Below, one piece after another: positions 49,200 through 55,637 of a DNA stretch of 59,652 nucleotides (its first letter is position 1; every line of letters starts with the position of its first letter). The stretch is from IMG/VR virus record IMGVR_UViG_3300048927_000799, positions 1-59,652 of that record. One strand, written 5' to 3'. Origin of the DNA: a virus. The position numbers and the translations under genes are program-made. The notes under the pieces are model-generated. The model saw only the letters and a list, made by a program, of their open reading frames with translations, searched no databases and was not told the origin of the DNA.

Positions 49200-49879
49200 T
49201 GGGATACGGACTTCAATTCACCAACAACAGCAACACGGTGATACTAGATTCTGAGTTCGCTCGACTTACCATTCTCGGAAGTGGTCGATACGCACCCACG
49301 CAAGAGTCTGGGCTGGGTTCTGTGACAAACTTTCCTCAGGTCATCACGACCCAAGAGCCACCGCTTGTTTTTGTGCGACCTGATACCGTTGCTGGCGGGA
49401 TCGCAGGGCTATGCCTGATGCGGGTAATTGGGTCTCCCGGAGCCTGGACGGGCTTCTACGTTCGAGCCTACGACGTCAACACATTACAACCTAATGGCCG
49501 ATGGTTCGCCGCGGCTTTCACTTCGCGAGCGGCGGCCGCATATGGTTTGCGAATGTGGGATGGCGCAGGGCAGGTGATCTTCGACAGCGGCAACCCAGTG
49601 GCAGTTTTTACACGGTCTTTCCAGAACTGGACCTACGTTAAGTCAGGGTCCAGCGGTTCGAGTGTTCTTCATTACTACAGCGTGCCATTTAATTTCCCTG
49701 AAAATGAATACGTGATGATCAATAACTTCGGGATGAATATGGTGGCAGGTAATAATCCCGGTAGAACGCTCTATATGCTCTGGAATTTCGCTGAAGGTGT
49801 TCTATATGCCGTGACTGGTTCAGCTTCAAATCCTCAGCCTTTCTATCTTCCCGCCATCTTCGCCAAGATGACAATATGA
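49199..49879 (+). CDS. Tail-tip/fibre-associated protein with duplicated module
   Basis: A 226-residue protein, MGYGLQFTNNSNTVILDSEF..., which repeats the same motif internally at residues 115-130 (YGLRMWDGAGQVIFDS). It is beta-rich with many aromatic residues (YVMINNFGMNMVAGNNPGRT). Start 49199 is fixed by the TGATG overlap. Likely a virion protein of the distal tail. Confidence 0.6.
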   Translation: MGYGLQFTNNSNTVILDSEFARLTILGSGRYAPTQESGLGSVTNFPQVITTQEPPLVFVRPDTVAGGIAGLCLMRVIGSPGAWTGFYVRAYDVNTLQPNGRWFAAAFTSRAAAAYGLRMWDGAGQVIFDSGNPVAVFTRSFQNWTYVKSGSSGSSVLHYYSVPFNFPENEYVMINNFGMNMVAGNNPGRTLYMLWNFAEGVLYAVTGSASNPQPFYLPAIFAKMTI

Positions 49880-49901
49880 TCTAACTCAAAGGGAAATATC
49901 T

Positions 49902-50939
49902 ATGCCCTGGTACAAAGCCGGGACGGTTTCTGTCGTCCAAAATTCTAATACCGTGACTGGCACAGGAACCTCTTTCATCGCGAACAGCAGGGTTGGCGAT
50001 GCATTCCGTGGCCCTGACGGGGGGTGGTATGAGGTCACCAACATCGCAAGCGACACAGCGCTCTCGATCTCGCCCAACTACCAAGGGCCGAGCAATGCTG
50101 CTGGCGTTTACGCGCTGGCGCCGATGCAGGGCTACGTAAAGCAGTCTGCTGACGCGCTTCGCGCTCTGGTCAATCAGTTTGGTGGCGTGCTGGCGGTGCT
50201 GGGCACCGATCCGACGTTGGCGGGCGTCCGGACCGCGCTCAACCTGAGCGACACCGGCGGGCTGAGTGAGGGGTCGAACAAGTACTTCACCGACGCACGA
50301 GTTCGGGGCGCTGCGCTGACTGGCCTGCTGCTCACGGATGCTTCCGCCGTGGTTGCAACTGATGCCGTGTTGGCTGCCTTCGGCAAGCTTCAAGCACAGG
50401 CGAACGCCGCCAGCATTTCCATCAGCAACAAGGCGGCGAAGGGAGCGAACAATGACATCACCTCACTCTCTGCCCTGACCACAGCCCTCAGCCTGGCGCA
50501 GGGCGGCACGGGCGTAACCTCAATCGCAGCATTGCTGGCGGCGCTACAGGTCGCCGGTGCATTTGGCAAGACGAATGCTGTTGGCACGGTTTCACAGGCT
50601 TCGGGTATTCCAACTGGTGCGATTATCGAAACAGGCAGCAATGCCAGTGGCACCTACATCAAGCTGCTTGACGGCACGATGATTTGTTTCGGCACCACCG
50701 CCGGCGTCGATCAGACAACAACCTCAATCCCTTATACGGCCAGCGTTGGATTCCCCGCAGCTTTTGCAAACACGTCCTACAAAGTCTTCTTGAATATCGC
50801 ATCGGTAAACGTAAGCAACACCTTCTCCGGATATGCGCGAGGAAACGTGGCAACGACATCTGCTTTCCAGATTGTGCAGTTTTGGAGCTACGTCCAAACA
50901 TATTCCTACGGCTACATCGCAATTGGCAGGTGGTTCTGA
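49902..50939 (+). CDS. Side tail fibre protein
   Basis: A 345-residue fibre. The N-terminal attachment region is MPWYKAGTVSVVQNSNTVTG with TGTSFIANSRVGDAFRGPDG. A repetitive shaft (EGSNKYFTDARVRGAALTGL, SLAQGGTGVTSIAALLAALQ) leads to a C-terminal receptor-binding domain from about 235 (LLDGTMICFGTTAGVDQTTT, YSYGYIAIGRWF). The last 100 residues probably decide host range. Confidence 0.88.
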   Translation: MPWYKAGTVSVVQNSNTVTGTGTSFIANSRVGDAFRGPDGGWYEVTNIASDTALSISPNYQGPSNAAGVYALAPMQGYVKQSADALRALVNQFGGVLAVLGTDPTLAGVRTALNLSDTGGLSEGSNKYFTDARVRGAALTGLLLTDASAVVATDAVLAAFGKLQAQANAASISISNKAAKGANNDITSLSALTTALSLAQGGTGVTSIAALLAALQVAGAFGKTNAVGTVSQASGIPTGAIIETGSNASGTYIKLLDGTMICFGTTAGVDQTTTSIPYTASVGFPAAFANTSYKVFLNIASVNVSNTFSGYARGNVATTSAFQIVQFWSYVQTYSYGYIAIGRWF

Positions 50940-51280
50940 TGATTATTAAGCTTTCCCCGCAGCGCCGGGATGACACGCTGCAAGTGACAAAGCTGGGCAA
51001 CATCCTCACCGTTAACGGTGAGCAGTTCGACTTCTCACGAATGGTTGATGGTGACACGTTGCCGCGCACCGCGATCTCATCTGAATGGTTCTCCAGTGAC
51101 GTGGAAATGGTGAACGGTCAGCTTGTGCTGACCATGATCCTGCCGAACCCGGTCAACTACAGCCCCGAACAGGCTTTCCCCGTGGATCTGGTGGATGTTC
51201 CTGATGGTCCGGTGGCATTTCCTCAGCCGCTGCCTGAACCTGTCGCCGATGAAAACCTGAATCAGGAGGTCTTGGGATGA
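50939..51280 (+). CDS. Tail-fibre-linked protein
   Basis: A 113-residue protein, MIIKLSPQRRDDTLQVTKLG..., TVNGEQFDFSRMVDGDTLPR. The C-terminal half is Pro/Val-rich. It starts in the TGATG overlap with the fibre gene. Proteins like this usually accompany fibre genes and may help fibre assembly. Confidence 0.65.
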   Translation: MIIKLSPQRRDDTLQVTKLGNILTVNGEQFDFSRMVDGDTLPRTAISSEWFSSDVEMVNGQLVLTMILPNPVNYSPEQAFPVDLVDVPDGPVAFPQPLPEPVADENLNQEVLG

Positions 51281-51645
51281 GCAACATTGACTGGTCACAG
51301 CTGATCACCAAGGCCATGAAAGACGCCGCTGCCGCCGCGCTTGTGATGGCGAATGCCAAGGCAGAGCTGTCAGCGCGCAACAGTTTCGCAGCAGTACAGA
51401 TCGCCCGCATTCAGGATCGAGTCGACACTCTGGGCTATGGCGTAGATGCCGGCGAGGCCACGGAGGAAGACGAAGCGGAACTGGCAGCGCTGACCATCAG
51501 CCTCAAAGCATGGAAGGCCTACAAGTTCGCGCTGGGAAAGGTCGCAACGCAATCGACGTGGCCCGCGGCGCCGGCTTGGCCAGCAGCTCCCACCATACCC
51601 GTTATCGCCTCCGACCCTGCTTTGCAGCCCTCCGAAACCGTCTGA
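51277..51645 (+). CDS. Tail fibre assembly chaperone-like protein
   Basis: A 122-residue protein: helical N-terminal region, then LGYGVDAGEATEEDEAELAA and LTISLKAWKAYKFALGKV. These match the C-terminal motif of phage tail-fibre assembly proteins (lambda Tfa-type, alternating acidic residues then KxWKxY). A Pro/Ala-rich tail follows (WPAAPAWPAAP). ATGA-coupled to the gene before. Confidence 0.65.
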   Translation: MSNIDWSQLITKAMKDAAAAALVMANAKAELSARNSFAAVQIARIQDRVDTLGYGVDAGEATEEDEAELAALTISLKAWKAYKFALGKVATQSTWPAAPAWPAAPTIPVIASDPALQPSETV

Positions 51646-51663
51646 TCGCGACAACGCGAACCG

Positions 51664-51685
51664 ACCCGCCATCAAGCGGGTATTT
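51664..51685 (+). terminator. Hairpin cassette followed by a dead start
   Basis: ACCCGC/GCGGGT with a 6-base loop, then ATTTTG and GGGGAAAAC before ATG. The layout is that of the other cassettes, but the frame ends after two codons (ATG AGC TGA), so the downstream gene has probably been lost. Confidence 0.5.
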
Positions 51686-51808
51686 TGCTTGGGGAAAACA
51701 TGAGCTGACTCCCGAAAGCTCAGGGTCTTTGGCTGATTTGGCTCTCGAATTGGGTGTCAGCAGTGATGGCTACAAATGTCATGGCCCGCCCAATTAGATG
51801 GACACTGC

Positions 51809-52129
51809 TCAGTATTGCTTACGCCGCACTTGGATATCGCCGCGCTGGTACTGCTGATAACCGGTGTAAGGGATGACAATCGTGTCAGCAATTGCGGAAA
51901 CAACCAGATCAATCGCGATCGGAGTTACCGCCCAGTGCGGGCCTGACCGGGGAGGGCTGTTTAGGTTGCAGAATTGGTAACTCATCCCGCTGAAAGTGCG
52001 CGGGATTGTGTGACAGTTGGATTGCCATTTTGCGAGGTCGTCAGCTGCGCCTTTCTCATCGCTGAGTGTCTTTATTGTGCCGCAGCCTGACAATGCAGCG
52101 GCGAGGCACGCGACGATCCATATCTTCAT
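51809..52129 (-). CDS. YceK/YidQ-like lipoprotein
   Basis: A 106-residue lipoprotein: MKIWIVACLAAALSGCGTIK, lipid on Cys16. FNLNSPP-like composition, HWAVTPIAIDLVVSAIADTI and VIPYTGYQQYQRGD match the YceK/YidQ family. Its function is unknown. It lies on the minus strand between fibre and lysis genes, with its own regulation, typical of lysogenic cargo. Confidence 0.75.
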   Translation of the reverse strand: MKIWIVACLAAALSGCGTIKTLSDEKGAADDLAKWQSNCHTIPRTFSGMSYQFCNLNSPPRSGPHWAVTPIAIDLVVSAIADTIVIPYTGYQQYQRGDIQVRRKQY

Positions 52130-52175
52130 TCGTCTTTCTCCTTATTTTGAGATGACCAATGATAGCTGTATGAAT

Positions 52176-52200
52176 AAGCCTGCTGCATGCGGGCTTTTTT
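52176..52200 (+). terminator. Terminator-RBS cassette before the hydrolase remnant
   Basis: AAGCCTGC/GCGGGCTT (8-bp stem with one G-U) and T7, then CGTCCGGAGAAAAG before ATG 52218. Same design as the cassettes at 43618, 45238 and 52645. Confidence 0.75.
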
Positions 52201-52217
52201 TCGTCCGGAGAAAAGTT

Positions 52218-52367
52218 ATGACCGTGACCAATCAAGATGGTGATGTGCTGGCGCGCACGCTGTGGCGCGAGGCGCGCGCTGAAGGGCTGGCTTGGCTCCA
52301 GGCAGGCGTTCGAATAGGTGCTGCAAAACACTATACAGGGAGTCAGACCTGTGAATCTGCGGAGTAG
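52218..52367 (+). pseudogene. Truncated cell-wall hydrolase (SleB-like) remnant
   Basis: The first 25 codons, MTVTNQDGDVLARTLWREAR and on, match the start of SleB-type phage cell-wall hydrolases (consensus DxLARTLWGEARGEG). The rest of the domain is missing; the frame decays into unrelated residues and stops after 49 codons. It keeps a good cassette and ribosome site. An intact endolysin lies 320 bp downstream, so this looks like a replaced lysis gene. Confidence 0.6.
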
Positions 52368-52630
52368 AACCGCTGTATCCACTCTCTACTATTAGGACGC
52401 CTTTCAGGTACCCCCGGTAAGTGACACTGTCTGGCCCATCGAGCTGCCTCATAGGGAAGATCGAAGAGCATCACTTGTCCATCGTGATCGACAACCTGAT
52501 AGACCGTTGTGATCCCTTGGGAGGAGAAATGGGGCGGCACCTCGTTGCCTCGCAGTGCCGAAAATGTTAGTGCCATGCTGCTAATCCCGTGTTCAGTCGC
52601 GATCATCATAGCGTTTATTGTTTCAAACAT
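52343..52630 (-). CDS. Hypothetical accessory protein
   Basis: A 95-residue protein: MALTFSALRGNEVPPHFSSQ is preceded in frame by MFETINAMMIATEHG. Then VYQVVDHDGQVMLFDLPYEA and ARWARQCHLPGVPERRPNSR. The start is uncertain (52630 or ATG 52576) as neither has a strong ribosome site. It sits between two cassettes, opposite to the lysis genes. Function unknown. Confidence 0.45.
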   Translation of the reverse strand: MFETINAMMIATEHGISSMALTFSALRGNEVPPHFSSQGITTVYQVVDHDGQVMLFDLPYEAARWARQCHLPGVPERRPNSREWIQRFYSADSQV

Positions 52631-52644
52631 TCGAATATGAATCC

Positions 52645-52670
52645 AAAGCCCGCCGAGTGCGGGCTTTTTT
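52645..52670 (+). terminator. Terminator-RBS cassette before the endolysin
   Basis: AAAGCCCGC/GCGGGCTTT (9-bp perfect stem, CGAGT loop) and T6, then ACGTCTGGAGAAAAG before ATG 52688. A strong bidirectional hairpin. Confidence 0.82.
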
Positions 52671-52687
52671 ACGTCTGGAGAAAAGTG

Positions 52688-53134
52688 ATGCCACCAGTGA
52701 CGCGAGGGGTCCGTAACAACAACCCCGGCAACATCGACTACAACCAGCGCAATCAATGGCAGGGCCAGTTGGCGCCAGATCCAGCGATCGAGAAGCGGTT
52801 CGCCCGTTTTGACACTGCCGAGAACGGCATCCGCGCGTTGGCGAAGCTGATCCTCGCTTACCGCGGGAAGGACGGTATGCCCGGCATTGGCAGCACCGGC
52901 ATCGACACCGTGCGGGAGGTGATCAACCGCTGGGCGCCTGGCGTCGAGAACGACACCGAGGCATATATCAAGGCTGTGGCCGCCGGCGTCGGCGTTACAC
53001 CGAATCAGCCTATCGATCTGCGCAACTTCCGCACGCTGATCGCGATCACGACCGCGATCATCCAGCATGAGAACGGCAGCGAGCCCTACGCTGCTCCGGT
53101 CATCGCGGCAGGGGTGCAGCGGGCCTTATCCTAG
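52688..53134 (+). CDS. Putative endolysin (RGxRNNNPGN family)
   Basis: A 148-residue protein with TRGVRNNNPGNIDYNQRNQW, FARFDTAENGIRALAKLILA, DTVREVINRWAPGVENDTEA, YIKAVAAGVGV. This family is found in many phages and prophages and is annotated as structural protein or muramidase; its place next to Rz/Rz1 supports endolysin. No signal sequence is seen, so it would need the holin encoded 27 kb upstream. GGAG lies seven bases before the ATG. Confidence 0.65.
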   Translation: MPPVTRGVRNNNPGNIDYNQRNQWQGQLAPDPAIEKRFARFDTAENGIRALAKLILAYRGKDGMPGIGSTGIDTVREVINRWAPGVENDTEAYIKAVAAGVGVTPNQPIDLRNFRTLIAITTAIIQHENGSEPYAAPVIAAGVQRALS

Positions 53135-53380
53135 GTTGACCTCATCAGCGGCTATTACCCCACAGCGCAACTCATCCACAAGCCTTTTTATCGCAGACTT
53201 ATTTTTCAGGCTGGGTAGATAGACACCAGGAACCACGAAGGTCTTAGGCGTGGCTGAGTAGGTTGTCACTGTGATATCGACGCTGATGTCGTTGGAGAGG
53301 ATGCAACGGCAGCTATTGGGCAGCATTTGTTGCTCAATAATCTGTGCTATTTCCTTGAAGCTCGAAACTTGATCCGTCAT
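53126..53380 (-). CDS. DUF1652-like protein
   Basis: An 84-residue protein: SFKEIAQIIEQQMLPNSCRC, VTVTTYSATPKTFVVPGVYL, LPSLKNKSAIKRLVDELRCG. The layout resembles DUF1652, a small family common in Pseudomonas (IIExxxLPxxCxC, then SRAIxxLIxELR). It overlaps the end of the endolysin gene by nine bases on the other strand. Function unknown. Confidence 0.65.
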   Translation of the reverse strand: MTDQVSSFKEIAQIIEQQMLPNSCRCILSNDISVDITVTTYSATPKTFVVPGVYLPSLKNKSAIKRLVDELRCGVIAADEVNLG

Positions 53381-53643
53381 CTTTTAGCCCCTCCTGAAGC
53401 AGGACAATTCATGCTACTCAAAAAAATTAGCTGTGCAATGCTGCCAAAATGAAGCATGTACATAGTGGAGTTGTTGTACAAATTTCTTAAGTTAAACAGG
53501 TTTGATTATCGGATAGCCGCAAAATTACCCGCGCAGTTAACGAACGTCTAATCTTCCGCCGCCGCTAGGCAGCAGTCTCTGCTTTAGATGCGAAGTCATT
53601 CACGAGACAGGTCTTGGCATCGAGTCTCACGTAAGGAGGAACC

Positions 53644-54171
53644 ATGAACGAAGCACTGTTCAAGTTGATCGGCGCTGCTGTCATCGCGGTAGCACTATTT
53701 ATGTCCGGCGGCACTGTCGCGTGGTTCTGGCAGGCCAATGCCTATGGCAAGGTCATCGCCACCAACGAAGCCAACCGCCAGTCCGATCTAACTGCCATTG
53801 CCAATGCGGGCGCCAAGCAGGCACGCGAAGCGCTGGCCAAGCAGCAGGACGCCGAGCAGAAGCTCGCCACCCTTGACAAAAATGCGACCGAACAGAAGGA
53901 AAAGGCCAATGCTGAAAACGAAACTCTGCGCCGCGCTGTTGCTGACGGCACTCGCAGGTTGCGCATCGCGGGAAGTTGTAGTGCCGACGGCGAGAACGTG
54001 TCCCAAGCCACCAGCGCCGCCAGCGTGGGTGATGCAGGCACCGTCGAACTCTCTGCAGCAACTGGACGATCTGTTCTCGATATCCGCGCCGGGATCATTG
54101 CTGATCAAGCAGCCTTGAAGGCGGCGCAAGCGTATATCAGGGATGTGTGCCAATCGCCAGCATTGCCGTAA
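53644..54171 (+). CDS. Inner-membrane spanin (Rz-like)
   Basis: A 175-residue protein with an N-terminal signal anchor (LIGAAVIAVALFMSGGTVAW) and a long periplasmic coiled coil rich in Ala, Lys, Glu and Gln (40-105). A short C-terminal domain follows. This is the i-spanin layout. With Rz1 it fuses inner and outer membranes as the last step of lysis. AAGGAGG lies before the ATG. The 263 bases before it (53381-53643) show no gene; only a short AT-rich stretch is evident. Confidence 0.85.
   Translation: MNEALFKLIGAAVIAVALFMSGGTVAWFWQANAYGKVIATNEANRQSDLTAIANAGAKQAREALAKQQDAEQKLATLDKNATEQKEKANAENETLRRAVADGTRRLRIAGSCSADGENVSQATSAASVGDAGTVELSAATGRSVLDIRAGIIADQAALKAAQAYIRDVCQSPALP
53909..54118 (+). 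CDS. Outer-membrane spanin lipoprotein (Rz1-like), nested in Rz
   Basis: A 69-residue frame lying wholly inside Rz in another frame. The lipoprotein signal is MLKTKLCAALLLTALAGC (lipid on Cys18). A short Pro-rich mature part follows (CPKPPAPPAWVM), as in Rz1. GAAGGAAAAGG precedes the ATG. Nested spanins are well known in lambda. Confidence 0.85.
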   Translation: MLKTKLCAALLLTALAGCASREVVVPTARTCPKPPAPPAWVMQAPSNSLQQLDDLFSISAPGSLLIKQP

Positions 54172-54217
54172 CAGCCCATATGCATAAACTAACGCCCACA
54201 CGGATTTGGGCGAAACC

Positions 54218-54304
54218 ATGGACCATAGACTTGCTGGCTTGTCCTTTCTACTGACTCTCACTTGGATTGGAATTGTCCTAATCCTGTTCTGGATTTATGC
54301 CTGA
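54218..54304 (+). CDS. Possible 28-residue membrane peptide
   Basis: MDHRLAGLSFLLTLTWIGIV and the following residues form a single transmembrane helix ending FWIYA. No strong ribosome site is visible, so support comes only from the hydrophobic pattern and position just after the spanins. Confidence 0.3.
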   Translation: MDHRLAGLSFLLTLTWIGIVLILFWIYA

Positions 54305-54324
54305 GCCGCAGCCAGCAGATGCGT

Positions 54325-54507
54325 TTAGGTTCGGTCCCCAGTCTGCGCTGCCTCGACTGCCGGCCCAAGGAGGTCATAGTAGCGGTAATGAAAATCCGCT
54401 TCCTGCTTGTTGCCGTTAACTTTCGCTCGTATCGCCTGATCGAGATGCCATTCGCGCATCCGGCGTAGGCTTGCGATCTGTCTTTGGGATCGATTGTTGA
54501 ACGGCAT
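54325..54507 (-). CDS. Small basic hypothetical protein
   Basis: A 60-residue protein: MPFNNRSQRQIASLRRMREW, HLDQAIRAKVNGNKQEADFH. Very basic, helical. GGAGG lies six bases before the ATG at 54507. Divergent from the LexA-box genes; 54508-54632 probably carries its promoter. Confidence 0.55.
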   Translation of the reverse strand: MPFNNRSQRQIASLRRMREWHLDQAIRAKVNGNKQEADFHYRYYDLLGPAVEAAQTGDRT

Positions 54508-54632
54508 AATTTCCTCCGTCTGTACGATTATTGCTCCGTTTGTAGGACAATCCTAGACAAGCATAGTGATACTTTCAACCTGTCGGACATCATCCCATCC
54601 AGTATTGACCCTGCGTCTCGAATTCTCGTTAA

Positions 54633-54648
54633 CTGTACATATGTACAG
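54633..54648. promoter_or_regulatory. LexA box (SOS operator)
   Basis: CTGTACATATGTACAG is a perfect 16-bp palindrome of the form CTG-N10-CAG, the gamma-proteobacterial LexA site. It lies 15 bp before the gene at 54664, so that gene pair should be induced by DNA damage together with prophage induction. Confidence 0.75.
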
Positions 54649-54663
54649 TATTGAGATTCACCC

Positions 54664-54960
54664 ATGCACTTCCTCATCACGCCGCGCCGCCGCCTTGGCG
54701 TCGCTCTTACCAGACAAGAAATCAGCGCCGCGACCGCCATCAAGGGCGACGTCCACATAAATGAAGACCGCAACAGCGTGCTCGGCCGGGCGACACTGGT
54801 GGCCAGCGTGTTCAGCACTGCACCGGGGTGCCCCCATGCGTTGCCGCCTCTATTCGATGCCGACGTCACCAGCATGGCAACCCTGGGCATGAACATCTCG
54901 GGCGTTGAGGAAGTCGACGGGGCGTTTTACTTCCAATCGTGGTGGTGCCGCGTTGAGTGA
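54664..54960 (+). CDS. LexA-box gene 1, hypothetical
   Basis: A 98-residue protein: MHFLITPRRRLGVALTRQEI, IKGDVHINEDRNSVLGRATL, MNISGVEEVDGAFYFQSWWC. A mixed alpha/beta protein with no recognised family. The LexA box upstream predicts SOS induction. Its stop overlaps the next frame. Confidence 0.6.
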   Translation: MHFLITPRRRLGVALTRQEISAATAIKGDVHINEDRNSVLGRATLVASVFSTAPGCPHALPPLFDADVTSMATLGMNISGVEEVDGAFYFQSWWCRVE

Positions 54961-55234
54961 TGATCCGCTTTCTGCCTGGCGGTCGGAGATCAAGGCGCGA
55001 GACGATCTGATCACGGATCCTGAGGGGCACCGTGCAAAGCTGGTCGGACTGGCGATGCTCGCCGGCAGGATGCGCCAGGTGGGGGAAGAGGAACTGAACG
55101 AGATGCTCGATCTTTCCGACGCCGCGCGACTCTGGGCTCTGGTTGAGTGGGAGGAGGCTGAACGGATCGGTCTGTTCTCGGGTGGAGCGTCAGACCGGAC
55201 CTATGGGTTGCAGGTTATAAAAGGGAGAGGGTGA
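54953..55234 (+). CDS. LexA-box gene 2, hypothetical
   Basis: A 93-residue protein if started at TTG 54953 (overlapping the previous stop), or 109 residues from ATG 54905. SDDPLSAWRSEIKARDDLIT, LVGLAMLAGRMRQVGEEELN and LDLSDAARLWALVEWEEAER show an acidic helical protein. Last gene before attR; likely co-transcribed with gene 1 under LexA control. Function unknown. Confidence 0.55.
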   Translation: MSDDPLSAWRSEIKARDDLITDPEGHRAKLVGLAMLAGRMRQVGEEELNEMLDLSDAARLWALVEWEEAERIGLFSGGASDRTYGLQVIKGRG

Positions 55235-55272
55235 ACGTCGGCAGGACGCCGGAGACATGGCTAAAAAGCCAT

Positions 55273-55290
55273 AGTGACTTTTCGAGTGAC
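55273..55290 (+). repeat. Right copy of the 18-bp end repeat
   Basis: Identical to 576-593 and in the same orientation, 93 bp inside attR. A hairpin ATGGCT/AGCCAT (55257-55272) abuts it. Likely arm-type site for Int or Xis. The 149 bases between the last gene and attR hold no gene. Confidence 0.55.
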
Positions 55291-55383
55291 ATCGTGATTT
55301 GCGGTAAAGCACGGTTAGGCATCGTTGCAGCGAGCGCCAAGCCGGAGAGCCTTACGTTACGCGGGCTGTAGGCCAGTCCGCTT

Positions 55384-55434
55384 GCATGGGGTGCTAGGGG
55401 TCGAGTGTTCGAATCACTCCGTCCCGACCATATA
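55384..55434. repeat. attR: attR, 51-bp direct repeat with attL
   Basis: Exact copy of 479-529, the displaced host 3' end of tRNA-Pro. The anticodon loop onward is present but no acceptor 5' strand, so it is not a functional tRNA. Confidence 0.95.
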
Positions 55435-55440
55435 ATTCAA

Positions 55441-55476
55441 AGGGTTGCGAGATTTTATCTCGCGACCCTTTTTTAT
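55441..55476 (+). terminator. Original terminator of the host tRNA-Pro
   Basis: A 12-bp stem (55441-55452 with 55458-55469, one G-U) with loop TTTTA and a long T run. In the uninserted chromosome it would follow tRNA-Pro directly; the prophage has separated them. Confidence 0.85.
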
Positions 55477-55637
55477 TTTTGATCGTTTTTACCCCTACAA
55501 AACGACTGGCTTTGGGTCGAATTCTCACCTCTTTCGGAGGAGATGGGCGCAAGATTTCTGGGTGCCAATGTCCCCCCGCAGTAATTTCGGCGATGGAGGG
55601 CAGGGATGGACCTAGTTGACGGCTCGTCAGGCAGTTT

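Larger units (their letters stand above)
479..55434. mobile_element. Complete lambda-like siphovirus prophage integrated in tRNA-Pro
   Basis: A 51-bp direct repeat bounds the element and an integrase sits 80 bp inside the left end. Every expected module is present: integration, recombination, CI/Cro immunity, replication, terminase, portal, head, neck, long non-contractile tail with lambda M/L/K/I/J homologues, tail fibre, holin-like proteins, endolysin and spanins. No transposase is seen, and the only broken gene found is an accessory cell-wall hydrolase remnant at 52218. The element may therefore still be inducible, which is an inference. Confidence 0.93.

Noticed and set aside
51701-51797. 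Gene expected after the cassette at 51664
   Set aside because: The ATG is followed by a stop after one more codon; the open frame around it starts inside the previous gene and has no ribosome site.
52631-53068. Long minus-strand frame continuing from the 52343-52630 gene
   Set aside because: It is the complement of the endolysin gene and crosses a strong terminator.
55384-55434. Second tRNA-Pro gene at the right junction
   Set aside because: Only the anticodon loop to the 3' end is intact; the acceptor 5' strand and D arm are missing or degenerate.
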